Counted from the first letter of the stretch, positions 1 through 11,689 are shown. The stretch is 64,000 nucleotides of DNA from Diplolepis rosae (GCA_030998225.1 JAPYXD010000744.1:496001-560000), one strand, 5' to 3'. Made by a program: numbers and translations. The notes: generated by a model not told the origin, from the sequence alone.

Positions 1-3000
1 ATGTTAATCGATTGTGAATATAAATTAAAAATACGCGCCTAGCGACTTCGAACGCCTAGCACAACATAAGAATAGTCATCAATTATTTGATCGACAAATT
101 CATATTCACGCCTAGCTATAGGAAACGCCTAGCGTTGCACAAATCAAATGTTAATTGAATGTGAATATAAATTCAATATACGCGCCTAGCGATTTCAAAC
201 GCCTAGCACAACATAAGTATAGTTTTCAATTATTTGAACGACAAATTCAAATTCACGCCTAGCTATACTAAACGCCTAGCGTTGCAATAAACAAATGTTA
301 ATTGAATGTGAATATAAATTCAAAATACGCGCCTAGCGTTTTCAAGCGCCTAGCACAACATACATATAATTATCAATTTGTCGAATGATGTATTCAAATT
401 CGCGCCTAGCGATACTAAGCGCCTAGTGTTGCACAAATGAAATGTTAATCAAATGTGAATATAAATTCAAAATACGCGCCTAGCGATTTCAAACTCATAG
501 CACAACATAAGTATAATTACCAATTATTTAGACGAGAAATTCAAATTCACGCCTAGCGATATTAAACGCCTAGCGTTGCAGAAAAGAAATTTTATTCTAT
601 TGTGAATATAAATTCAATATACGCGCCTAGCGAATGCAAACGCCTAGCAGAACATAAGTATAGTTATCAATTATTTGGTCGAAAAATTCAAGTTCACGCC
701 TAGCGATACTAAACGCCTAGCGTTGCACAAATAAAATGTCAGTCGAATCTGAATACAATTTCAAAATACGCCCCTAGCGATTTCAAGCGCCTAGCACAAC
801 ATAAGTATAATTACCAATTATTTGAACGACAAATTCAAATTCACGCCTAGCGATACTAAACGCCCAGCGTTGCACAAATGAAATGTTAATCGATTGTGAA
901 TATAAATTCAACATACGCGCCTAGCGATTTCGAACGCCTAGCACAACATAAGTATAGTTATCAATTATTTGGTGGAAAAATTCAAATTCACGCCTAGCGA
1001 TACTAAACGCCTAGCGTTGCACAAATAAAATGTCAGTCGAATCTGAATATAAATTCAAAATACGCGCCTAGCGATTTTAAACGTCTAGCACAACATAAAT
1101 ATAATTATCAATTGGTCGAACGACAAATTCAAATTCAAGCCTAGCAATATTAAACGCCTAGTGTTGCACAATTTAAATGTAAATCGAATCTGAATATAAA
1201 TTCAAAATACGCGCCTAGCGATTTCAAACGCCTAGCACAACATAAGTATAGTTATCAATTATTTGAACGACAAATTCAAATTCACGCCTAGCGATTTTAA
1301 TCGCGTAGCGTTGCACAAATGAAATTTTATTCGATTGTGAATATAAATTCAATATACGCGCCTAGCGAATGCAAACGCCTAGCACAACATAAATATAGTT
1401 ACCAATTATTTGAACGACAAATTCAAATTCACGCCTAGCGATACTAAACGCTCAGCGTTGCACAAATGAAATGTTAATCGATTGTGAATATAAATTCAAA
1501 ATACGCGCCTAGCGATTTCAAACGCCTAGCACAACATAAGTATAGTTATCAATTTTTTGGTCGAAAAATTCAAATTCGCGCCTAGCGATACTAAGCGCCT
1601 AGTGTTGCACAAATGAACTGTTAATCGAATGTGACTCTAAAGTCAAAATACGCGCCTAGCGATTTCAAGAGCCTAGCACAACATAAATATAACTATCAAT
1701 TGGTCGAATGATGTATACAAATTCACGCCTAGCGATACTAAACGCCTAGCGTTGCACAAATGAAATGTTAATCGATTGTGAATATAAATTCAATATACGC
1801 GCCTAGCGATTTCAAACGCCTAGCACAACATATATATAATTATCAATTGGTCGAATGATGTATTCAAATTCGCGCCTAGCGATACTAAGCGCCTAGTGTT
1901 GCACAAATGAAATGTTAATCGAATGTGAATATAAATTCAAAATACGCGCCTAGCGATTTTTAAACTCATAGCACAACATAAGTATAAATACCAATTATTT
2001 AGACGAGAAATTCAAATTCACGCCTAGCGATATTAAACGCCTAGCGTTGCAAAAATGAAAGTTTATTCGATTGTGAAAATAAATTCAATATACGCGCATA
2101 GCGATTTTAAACGTCTAGCACAACATAAGTATAGTTATCAATTATTTGAACGACAAATTCAAATTCATGCCTAGCGATACTAAACACCTAGCGTTGCACA
2201 AATCAAATGTTAGTCGAATCTGAATATAAATTCAAAATACGCGCCTAGCGATTTCAAACTCATAGCACAACATAAGTATAATTACCAATTATTTAGACGA
2301 GAAATTCAAATTCACGCCTAGCGATATTAAACGCCTAGCGTTGCAGAAAAGAAATTTTATTCTATTGTGAATATAAATTCAATATACGCGCCTAGCGAAT
2401 GCAAACGCCTAGCAGAACATAAGTATAGTTATCAATTATTTGTTCGAAAAATTCAAATTCACGCCTAGCGATACTAAACGCCTAGCGTGGCACAAAAAAA
2501 AGGTCAGTCGAATCTGAATATAAATTCAAAATACGCCCCTAGCGATTTCAAGCGCCTAGCACAACATAAGTATAATTACCAATTATTTGAACGACAAATT
2601 CAAATTCACGCCTAGCGATACTAAACGCCCATCGTTGCACAAATGAAATCTTAATCGATTGTGAATATAAATTCAAAATACGCACCTAGCGATTTCAAAC
2701 GCCTAGCACAACATAAGTATAGTTATCAATTATTTGAACGACAAATTCAAATTCACGCCTAGCTATACTAAACGCCTAGCGTTGCACAAATAAAATGTCA
2801 GTCGAATCTGAATATAAACTCAAAATACGCCCCTAGCGATTTCAAGCGCCTAGCACAACATAAATATAATTATCAATTGGTCGAATGATGTATTCAAATT
2901 CGCGCCTAGCGATACTAAGCGCCTAGTGTTGCACAAATGAAATGTTAATCAAATGTGAATATAAATTCAAAATACGCGCCTAGCGATTTTAAACGTCTAG

Positions 3001-4998
3001 CACAACATAAATATAATTGTCAATTGGTCGAACGACAAATTCAAATTCAAGCCTAGCAATATTAAACGCCTAGTGTTGCACAATTTAAATGTAAATCGAA
3101 TCTGAATATAAATTCAAAATACGCGCCTAGCGATTTCAAACGCCTAGCACAACATAAGTATAGTTATCAATTATTTGAACGACAAATTCAAATTCACGCC
3201 TAGCGATTTTAATCGCGTAGCGTTGCACAAATGAAATTTTATTCGATTGTGAATATAAATTCAATATACGCGCCTAGCGAATGCAAACGCCTAGCAGAAC
3301 ATAAGTATAGTTATCAATTACTTGAACGACAAATTCAAATTCACGCCTAGCGATACTAAACGCCCAGCGTTGAACAAATGAAATGTTAATCGAAAGTGAA
3401 TATAAATTCAAAATACGCTCCTAGCGATTTCGAACGCCTAGCACAACATAAGTATAGTTATCAATTATTTGGTCGAAAAATTCAAATTCACGCCTAGCGA
3501 TACTAAGCGCCTAGTTTTGCACAAATGAAATGTTAATCGAATGTGAATATAAATTCAAAATACGCGCCTAGCGATTTCAAGCGCCTAGCACAACGTAAAT
3601 ATAACTATCAATTGGTCGAATGATGTATACAAATTCGCGCCTAGCGATACTAAGCGCCTAGTTTTGCACAAATGAAATGTTAATCGAATGTGAATATAAA
3701 TTCAAAATACGCGCCTAGCGATTTCAAGCGCCTAGCACAACATAAATATAACTATCAATTGGTCGAATGATGTATTCAAATTCGCGCCTAGCGATACTAA
3801 GCGCCTAGTTTTGCACAAATGAAATGTTAATCGAATGTGAATATAAATTCAAAATACGCGCCTAGCGATTTTTAAACTCATAGCACAACATAAGTATAAA
3901 TACCAATTATTTAGACGAGAAATTCAAATTCACGCCTAGCGATATTAAACGCCCAGCGTTGCACAAATGAAATTTTATTCGATTGTGAATATAAATTCAA
4001 TATACGCGCCTAGCGAATGCAAACGCCTAGCTGAACATAAGTATAGTTATCAATTATTTGGTCGAGAAATTCAAATTCACGCCTAGCGATATTAAACGCC
4101 TAGCGTTGCACAAATAAAATGTTAATCGATTATGAATATAAATTCAATATACGCGCCTAGCGATTTCCAACACCTAGCACAACATAAGTATAGTTATCAA
4201 TTATTTGAACGACAAATTCAAATTCATGCCTAGCTATACGAAACGCCTAGCGTTGCACAAATCAAATGTTACTTGAATGTGAATATAAATTCAAAATACG
4301 CGCCTAGCGATTTCAAACGCCTAGCACAACATAAGTATAATTACCAATTATTTGAACGACAAATTCAAATTCACGCCTAGCGATACTAAACGCCCATCGT
4401 TGCACAAATGAAATCTTAATCGATTGTGAATATAAATTCAAAATACGCACCTAGCGATTTCAAACGCCTAGCACAACATAAGTATAGTTATCAATTATTT
4501 GAACGACAAATTCAAATTCACGCCTAGCTATACTAAACGCCTAGCGTTGCACAAATCAAATGTTAATTGAATGTGAATATAAATTCAAAATACGCGCCTA
4601 GCGATTTCAAACGCCTAGCACAACATAAGTATAATTACCAATTATTTGAACGAAAAATTCAAATTCACGCCTAGCGATATTAAACGCCTAGCGTTGCACA
4701 AATAAAATGTTAATCGATTATGAATATAAATGCAATATACACGCCTAGCGATTTCAAATGTCTAGCACAACATAAGTATAGTTATCAATTATTTGAACGA
4801 CAAATTCAAATTCATGCCTAGCGATACGAAACGCCTAGCGTTGCACAAATCAAATGTTTATTCGAATCTGAATATAAATTCAAAATACGCGCCTAGCGAT
4901 TTCAAACGCCTAGCACAACATAAGTATAATTACCAATTATTTGAACGACAAATTCAAATTCACGCCTAGCGATACTAAACGCCCATCGTTGCACAAAT

Positions 4999-5075
4999 GA
5001 AATGTAACACGACTGTGATGATAAAAACAAAGTGCGAGCCTAGAGATTTCGAACGCCTAGCTCAACATGAGTATA
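4999..5075. repeat. Locally diverged monomer
   Basis: The B tail and A start carry many changes over about 75 bp (GTAACACGACTGTGATGATAA, AAAGTGCGAGCCTAGAG), while both neighbours are ordinary. It could be an old variant, conversion from an outside subfamily, or sequence error. Confidence 0.6.
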
Positions 5076-7062
5076 GTTATCAATTATTTGAACGACAAAT
5101 TCAAATTCACGCCTAGCGATACCAAACGCCTAGCGTTGCACAAATAAAATGTCAGTCGAATCTGAATATAAATTCAAAATACGCGCCTAGCGATTTCAAG
5201 CGCCTACACAACATAAATATAATTATCAATTGGTCGAATGATGTATTCAAATTTCCGCCTAGCGATACTAAGCGCCTAGTTTTGCACAAATGAAATGTTA
5301 ATCGAATGTGAATATAAATTCAAAATACGCGCCTAGCGATTTCAAACACCTAGCACAACATAAGTATAATTACCAATTATTTAGACGAGAAATCCAAATT
5401 CACGCCTAGCGATATTAAACGCCTAGCGTTGCACAAATGAAATTTTATTCGATTGTGAATATAAATTCAATATACGCGCCTAGCGAATGCAAACGCCTAG
5501 CTGAACATAAGTATAGTTATCAATTATTTGAACGACAAATTCAAATTCACGCCTAGCTATACTAAACGCCTAGCGTTGCACAAATCAAATGTCAGTCGAA
5601 TCTGAATATAAATTCAAAATACGCGCCTAGCGATTTAAAACGCCAAGCAAAACATAAGTATATTTACCAATTATTTGAACGACAAATTCAAATTCACGCC
5701 TAGCGATACTAAACGCCCAGCGTTGCACAAATGAAATGTTAATCGATTGTGAATATAAATTTAAAATACGCGCCTAGCGATTTCGAACGCCTAGCACAAC
5801 ATAAGTATAATTACCAATTATTTGAACGACAAATTCAAATTCACGCCTAGCGATACTAAACGCCCAGCGTTGCACAAATGAAATGTTAATCGATTGTGAA
5901 TATAAATTTAAAATACGCGCCTAGCGATTTCGAACGCCTAGCACAACATAAGTATAGTTATCAATTATTTGAAAGACAAATTCAAATTCACGCCTAGCTA
6001 TACTAAACGCCTAGCGTTGCACAAATCAAATGTTAATTGAATGTGAATATAAATTCAAAATACGCGCCTAGCGATTTCAAACGCCTAGCACAACATAAGT
6101 ATAGTTATCAATTATTTGAACGACAAATTCAAATTCACGCCTAGCTATACTAAACGCCTAGCGTTGCACAAATCAAATGTTAATTGAATGTGAATATAAA
6201 TTCAAAATACGCGCCTAGCGATTTCAAACGCCTAGCACAACATATGTATAATTACCAATTGGTCGAATGATGTATTCAAATTCGCGTCTAGCGATACTAA
6301 GCGCCTAGTGTTGCACAAATGAAATGTTAATCGATTGTGAACATAAATTCAAAATACGCGCCTAGCGATTTCAAACGCCTAGCACAACATAAGTATAATT
6401 ACCAATTATTTGAACGACAAATTCAAATTCACGCCTAGCGATACTAAACGCCCAGCGTTGCACAAATGAAATGTTAATCGATTGTGAATATAAATTCAAA
6501 ATACGCGCCTAGCGATTTCGAACGCCTAGCACAACATAAGTATAGTTATCAATTATTTGGTCGAAAAATTCAAATTCACGCCTAGCGATACTAAACGCCT
6601 AGCGTTGCACAAATAAAATGTCAGTCGAATCTGAATTTAAATTCAAAATACGCGCCTAGCGATTTCAAGCGCCTACACAACATAAATATAATTATCAATT
6701 GGTCGAATGATGTATTCAAATTTCCGCCTAGCGATACTAAGCGCCTAGTTTTGCACAAATGAAATGTTAATCGAATGTGAATATAAATTCAAAATACGCG
6801 CCTAGCGATTTTAAACGTCTAGCACAACATAAGTATAGTTATCAATTATTTGAACGACTAATTCAAATTCATGCCTAGCGATAGGTAACGCCTAGCGTTG
6901 CACAAATCATATGTTAGTCGAATCTGAATATAAATTCAAAATACGCGCCTAGCGATTTCAAACGCCTAGCACAACATAAGTATAATTACCAATCACTTGA
7001 ACGACAAATTCAAATTCACGCCCAGCGATATTAAACGCCCAGCGTTGCACAAATGAAATGTT

Positions 7063-7070
7063 AATCGATT
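7063..7070. repeat. AATCGATT palindrome (subtype marker in B half)
   Basis: This 8-bp perfect palindrome containing a ClaI site occurs in the B type ending TTAATCGATTGTG. It is destroyed in the types with TCGAATGTG, TCGAATCTG or TTGAATGTG. It is useful as a subfamily marker; no function is implied. Confidence 0.5.
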
Positions 7071-7386
7071 GTGAATATAAATTCAAAATACGCGCCTAGC
7101 GATTTCGAACGCCTAGCACAACATAAGTATAGTTATCAATTATTTGGTCGAAAAATTCAAATTCACGCCTAGCGATACTAAACGCCTAGCGTTGCACAAA
7201 TCAAATGTTAGTCGAATCTGAATATAAATTCAAAATACGCGCCTAGCGATTTCAAGCGCCTAGCACAACATAAATATAATTATCAATTGGTCGAATGATG
7301 TATTCAAATTCGCGCCTAGCGATACTAAGCGCCTAGTGTTGCACAAATGAAATGTTAATCGAATGTGAATATAAATTCAAAATACG

Positions 7387-7411
7387 CGCCTAGCGATTTC
7401 GAACGCCTAGC
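7387..7411. other. Paired CGCCTAGC boxes, A half (possible protein-binding element)
   Basis: Two copies of an 8-bp box, each centred on the palindrome CTAG, start 17 bp apart, about one and a half helical turns. The pair recurs in every monomer of the window apart from occasional mutated boxes (for example CGTCTAGC, CTCATAGC, CGCCTACC). Between the two half-units this is the best conserved segment. A binding site for a satellite-associated protein would explain that, but this is inference. The sequence does not match the mammalian CENP-B box. Confidence 0.45.
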
Positions 7412-7435
7412 ACAACATAAGTATAGTTATCAATT

Positions 7436-7456
7436 ATTTGAACGACAAATTCAAAT
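7436..7456. repeat. 7-bp inverted repeat in A half (hairpin potential)
   Basis: ATTTGAA at 7436-7442 and TTCAAAT at 7450-7456 are perfect reverse complements around the 7-nt loop CGACAAA. The dyad is intact in monomers with GAACGACAAATTC. It is partly broken in those with GGTCGAAAAATTC and absent in the GGTCGAATGATG type. It may be a cruciform or binding dyad, but at this AT content a short dyad can also arise by chance. Confidence 0.5.
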
Positions 7457-7459
7457 TCA

Positions 7460-7484
7460 CGCCTAGCGATACTAAACGCCTAGC
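7460..7484. other. Paired CGCCTAGC boxes, B half
   Basis: This is the same arrangement as in the A half: two boxes 17 bp apart with GATACTAAA between them. A common variant replaces GCGATAC by GCTATAC, and another turns the second box into CGCCCAGCG. The box intervals around the monomer are 17, 56, 17 and 57 bp, which predicts a characteristic BfaI (CTAG) digestion pattern. Confidence 0.45.
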
Positions 7485-7512
7485 GTTGCACAAATAAAAT
7501 GTCAGTCGAATC

Positions 7513-7526
7513 TGAATATAAATTCA
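7513..7526. repeat. TGAAT-ATAA-ATTCA dyad in B half
   Basis: This is a perfect 5-bp inverted repeat around ATAA, present in most monomers. It also contains a TATAAAT string that resembles a TATA box. Nothing else around it suggests a promoter, so I list it only as a recurring dyad. Confidence 0.4.
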
Positions 7527-8268
7527 AAATACGCGCCTAGCGATTTCAAGCGCCTAGCACAACATAAATATAATTATCAATTGGTCGAATGATGTATTCA
7601 ATTTCGCGCCTAGCTATACTAAACGCCTAGCGTTGCACAAATCAAATGTTAGTCGAATCTGAATATAAATTCAAAATACGCGCCTAGCGATTTCAAACGC
7701 CTAGCACAACATAAGTATAATTACCAATTATTTGAACGACAAATTCAAATTCACGCCTAGCGATACTAAACGCCCAGCGTTGCACAAATCAAATGTTAGT
7801 CGAATCTGAATATAAATTCAAAATACGCGCCTAGCGATTTTAAACGTCTAGCACAACATAAGTATAGTTATCAATTATTTGAACGACAAATTCAAATTCA
7901 TGCCTAGCTATACGAAACGCCTACCGTTGCACAAATCAAATGTTAGTCGAATCTGAATATAAATTCAAAATACGCGCCTAGCGATTTCAAACGCCTAGCA
8001 CAACATAAGTATAATTACCAATTATTTGAACGACAAATTCAAATTCACGCCTAGCGATTCTAAACGCCCAGCGTTGCACAAATGAAATGTTAATCGATTG
8101 TGAATATAAATTCAAAATACGCGCCGAGCGATTTCGAACGCCTAGCACAACATAAGTATAGTTATCAATTATTTGTTCGAAAAATTCAAATTCACGCCTA
8201 GCGATACTAAACGCCTAGCGTTGCACAAATAAAATGTCAGTCGAATCTGAATATAAATTCAAAATACG

Positions 8269-8856
8269 CGCCTAGCGATTTCAAGCGCCTAGCACAACAT
8301 AAATATAATTATCAATTGGTCGAATGATGTATTCAAATTATCTCATAGCGATACTAAGCGCCTAGTGTTGCACAAATGAAATGTTAATCGAATGTGAATA
8401 TAAATTCAAAATACGCGCCTAGCGATTTTAAACGTCTAGCACAACATAAGTATAGTTATCAATTATTTGAACGACTAATTCAAATTCATGCCTAGCGATA
8501 GGAAACGCCTAGCGTTGCACAAATCATATGTTAGTCGAATCTGAATATAAATTCAAAATACGCGCCTGGCGATTTCAAACGCCTAGCACAACATAAGTAT
8601 AATTACCAATCACTTGAACGACAAATTCAAATTCACGCCTAGCGATACTAAACGGCCAGCGTTGCACAAATGAAATGTTAATCGATTGTGAATATAAATT
8701 CAAAATTCGCGCCTAGCGATTGCAAACGCCTAGTACGACATAAGTATAGTTATCAATTATTTGGTCGAAAAATTCAAATTCACGCCTAGCGATACTAAAC
8801 GCCTAGCGTTGCACAAATAAAATGTCAGTCGAATCTGAATATAAATTCAAAATACG
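8269..8856. repeat. 588-bp tetramer building block
   Basis: Four A types follow in order: GGTCGAATGATG type, TTTTAAACGTCTAG type, a CAATCACTTGAACGAC type (first box CCTGGCG), and a TTTGGTCGAAAAATTC type. The GGTCGAATGATG-type marker then returns 588 bp later. Pairs 588 bp apart occur at 8318/8906, 9568/10156, 10817/11405, 12067/12655, 15738/16326, 18968/19556 and 33375/33963. The tetramer is therefore a recurrent module of the array and not confined to the 1250-bp repeat. Confidence 0.8.
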
Positions 8857-9003
8857 CGCCTAGCGATTTCAAGCGCCTAGCACAACATAAATATAATTAT
8901 CAATTGGTCGAATGATGTATTCAAATTCGCGCCTAGCGATACTAAGCGCCTAGTGTTGCACAAATGAAATGTTAATCGAATGTGAATATAAATTCAAAAT
9001 ACG

Positions 9004-9077
9004 CGCCTAGCGATATTAAACGCCTAGCGTTGCACAAATGAAATGTCAGTCGATTGTGAATATAAATTCAAAATACG
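9004..9077. repeat. Extra B half-unit (B-B junction)
   Basis: The B half starting at 8930 is followed at 9004 by another B half (GATATTAAACG, GTTGCAC), and the next A box is at 9078. The intervening A half is missing. The B tail is complete up to ATACG, so the crossover lies in the shared CGCCTAGCGAT box. Confidence 0.85.
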
Positions 9078-10252
9078 CGCCTAGCGATTTCGAACGCCTA
9101 GCACAACATAAGTAAAGTTATCAATTATTTGAACGACTAATTCAAATTCACGCCTAGCGATAGGAAACGCCTAGCGTTGCACAAATCAAATGTTAGTCGA
9201 ATCTGAATATAAATTCAAAATACGCGCCTAGCGATTTCAAACGCCTAGCACAACATAAGTATAATTACCAATTATTTGAACGACAAATTCAAATTCACGC
9301 CTAGCGATTCTAAACGCCCAGCGTTGCACAAATGAAATGTTAATCGATTGTGAATATAAATTCAAAATACGCGCCTAGCGATTTCGAACGCCTAGCACAA
9401 CATAAGTATAGTTATCAATTATTTGCTCGAAAAATTCAAATTCACGCCTAGCGATTCGCAACGCCTAGCGGTGCACCCATAAAATGTCAGTCGAATCTGA
9501 ATTTAAATTCAAAATACGCGCCTAGCGATTTCAAGCGCCTAGCACAACATAAATATAATTATCAATTGGTCGAATGATGTATTCAAATTAACGCCTAGCG
9601 ATACTAAGCGCCTAGTGTTGCACAAATGAAATGTTAATCGAATGTGAATATAAATTCAAAATACGCGCCTAGCGATTTTAAACGTCTAGCACAACATAAG
9701 TATAGTTATCAATTATTTGAACGACTAATTCAAATTCATGCCTAGCGATAGGAAACGCCTAGCGTTGCACAAATCATATGTTAGTCGAATCTGAATATAA
9801 ATTCAAAATACGCGCCTGGCGATTTCAAACGCCTAGCACAACATAAGTATAATTACCAATCACTTGAACGACAAATTCAAATTCACGCCTAGCGATACTA
9901 AACGGCCAGCGTTGCACAAATGAAATGTTAATCGATTGTGAATATAAATTCAAAATACGCGCCTAGCGATTTCGAACGCCTAGTACAACATAAGTATAGT
10001 TATCAATTATTTGGTCGAAAAATTCAAATTCACGCCTAGCGATACTAAACGCCTAGCGTTGCACAAATAAAATGTCAGTCGAATCTGAATATAAATTCAA
10101 AATACGCGCCTAGCGATTTCAAGCGCCTAGCACAACATAAATATAATTATCAATTGGTCGAATGATGTATTCAAATTCGCGCCTAGCGATACTAAGCGCC
10201 TAGTGTTGCACAAATGAAATGTTAATCGAATGTGAATATAAATTCAAATTCA

Positions 10253-10326
10253 CGCCTAGCGATTTTAATCGCGTAGCGTTGCACAAATGAAATTTTATTC
10301 GATTGTGAATATAAATTCAATATACG
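10253..10326. repeat. Extra B half-unit (B-B junction)
   Basis: The B tail GTGAATATAAATTCAAA switches to the A tail end TTCACGCC and then enters another B half (TTTTAATCGCGTAGCG). The crossover therefore lies in the AAATTCAAA tract shared by both halves, unlike the junction at 9004. Confidence 0.85.
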
Positions 10327-11502
10327 CGCCTAGCGATTTCGAACGTCTAGCACAACATAAGTATAGTTATCAATTATTTGTTCGACTAATTCAAATTCAC
10401 GCCTAGCGATAGGAAACGCCTAGCGTTGCACAAATCATATGTTAGTCGAATCTGAATATAAATTCAAAATACGCGCCTAGCGATTTCAAACGCCTAGCAC
10501 AACATAAGTATAATTACCAATTATTTGAACGACAAATTCAAATTCACGCCTAGCGATTCTAAACGCCCAGCGTTGCACAAATGAAATGTTAATCGACTGT
10601 GAATATAAATTCAAAATACGCGCCTAGCGATTTCGAACGCCTAGCTCAACATAAGTATAGTTATCAATTATTTGGTCGAAAAATTCAATTTCACGCCTAG
10701 CGATACTAAACGCCTAGCGTTGCACAAATAAAATGTCAGTCGAATCTGAATATAAACTCAAAATACGCCCCTAGCGAATTCAAGCGCCTAGAACAACATA
10801 AATATAATTATCAAGAGGTCGACTGATGTATTCAAATTCGCGCCTAGCGATACTAAGCGCCTAGTGTTGCACAAATGAAATGTTAATCGAATGTGAATAT
10901 AAATTCAAAATACGCGCCTAGGGATTTTAAACGTCTAGCACAACATAAGTATAGTTATCAATTATTTGAACGACTAATTCAAATTCATGCCTAGCGATAG
11001 GAAACGCCTAGTTTTGCACAAATCATATGTTAGTCGAATCTGAATATAAATTCAAAATACGCGCCTAGCGATTTCAAACGCCTAGCACAACATAAGTATA
11101 ATTACCAATTATTTGAACGACAAATTCAAATTCACGCCTAGCGATATTAAACGCCCAGCGTTGCACAACTGAAATGTTAATCGATTGTGAATATAAATTC
11201 AAAATACGCGCCTAGCGATTGATAACGCCTAGTACAACATAATTATAGTTATCAAATATTTGGTCGAAAAATTCAAATTCACGCCTAGCGATACTAAACG
11301 CCAAGCGATGCACAAATAAAATGTCAGTCGAATCTGAATATAAATTCAAAATACGCGCCTAGCGATTTCAAGCGCCTAGCACAACATAAATATAATTATC
11401 AATTGGTCGAATGATGTATTCAAATTCGCGCCTAGCGATACTAAGCGCCTAGTGTTGCACAAATGAAATGTTAATCGAATGTGAATATAAATTCAAAATA
11501 CG

Positions 11503-11576
11503 CGCCTAGCGATTTTAAACGCCCAGCGTTGCACAAATGAAATGTTAATCGATTGTGAATATAAATTTAAAATACG
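11503..11576. repeat. Extra B half-unit (B-B junction)
   Basis: The box plus GATTTTAAACGCCCAGCG leads straight into GTTGCAC, so an A-like start is fused to a B continuation. The next A box is at 11577. It lies 1250 bp after the junction at 10253, in register with the higher-order repeat. Confidence 0.82.
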
Positions 11577-11689
11577 CGCCTAGCGATTTTGAACGCCTAG
11601 CACAACATAAGTATAGTTATCAATTATTTGAACGACAAATTCAAATTCACGCCTAGCGATAGGAAACGCCTAGCGTTGCACAAATCATA

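Larger units (their letters stand above)
7387..7459. repeat. A half-unit (73 bp) of the monomer
   Basis: It starts with two boxes 17 bp apart separated by GATTTC(A/G)AA, then runs through CACAACATAAGTATA, a TTATCAATTATTTG stretch and an AAATTCAAATTC tail. Recurrent A types are distinguishable by eye. One has CAATTATTTGAACGAC. One has TTCGAACG with TTTGGTCGAAAAATTC. One has TTCAAGCG with CAATTGGTCGAATGATG. One has TTTTAAACGTCTAG with a CATGCCTAG end. One has GAATGCAAACG with CTGAAC or CAGAAC. One has CAAACTCATAGC with TTTAGACGAG. These types are the markers used for the higher-order periods in other entries. Confidence 0.9.
7387..7533. repeat. Representative 147-bp monomer (A half + B half)
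   Basis: This copy shows the unit clearly. The A half is 7387-7459 (73 bp) and the B half is 7460-7533 (74 bp); the next A box starts at 7534. Boxes of the form CGCCTAGC start at offsets 0, 17, 73 and 90. Each half ends in an AT-rich tail containing AAATTCAAA. The monomer is a multiple of three (49 codons), so any reading frame is kept from copy to copy. It contains about ten CpG dinucleotides although it is AT-rich. No start-to-stop frame of useful length runs through the consensus. Confidence 0.95.
7460..7533. repeat. B half-unit (74 bp) of the monomer
   Basis: It starts with the same paired boxes, separated here by GATACTAAA, then GTTGCACAAAT, a variable GTTAATCGATTGTG region and GAATATAAATTCAAAATACG. 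The main B types are linked combinations: AAATGAAATG with TTAATCGATTGTG; AAATGAAATG with TTAATCGAATGTG; AAATAAAATG with TCAGTCGAATCTG; AAATCAAATG with TTAGTCGAATCTG; AAATCAAATG with TTAATTGAATGTG; and AAATGAAATT with TTATTCGATTGTG. Its first 25 bp match A at 22 of 25 consensus positions; the tail matches at about half. Confidence 0.9.
1..7929. repeat. Mixed monomers with 10-, 12- and 13-monomer echoes
   Basis: The rare string TTTAAATGTAAATCG occurs at 1172 and 3084 (1912 bp apart) with matching context on both sides, including TTTTAATCGCGTAGCG and GAATGCAAACG. The AAACTCATAGC variants at 1962 and 3874 are also 1912 bp apart, which is 13 monomers plus one base. CGCCCATCG with GAAATCTTAATCG at 2626 and 4391 is 1765 bp apart (12 monomers plus one). 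The TTTCCGCC variants at 5252 and 6721 are 1469 bp apart (10 monomers less one). No single strict period covers the region. No gene or other element is visible. Confidence 0.75.

Noticed and set aside
7490..7505. AATAAA polyadenylation signal in the AAATAAAATG B type
   Set aside because: It is a single-base variant of AAATGAAATG and AAATCAAATG with no gene upstream, so chance is the simplest explanation.
7513..7526. TATA box or promoter in every monomer
   Set aside because: TATAAAT is expected in AT-rich DNA, and no initiator, coding region or other promoter element goes with it. Satellite transcription is possible but not shown.
7387..7533. CENP-B box
   Set aside because: I compared the TTCG-containing strings (for example TTTCGAACGCC) with the nTTCGnnnnAnnCGGGn consensus. 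The required A and CGGG are missing.
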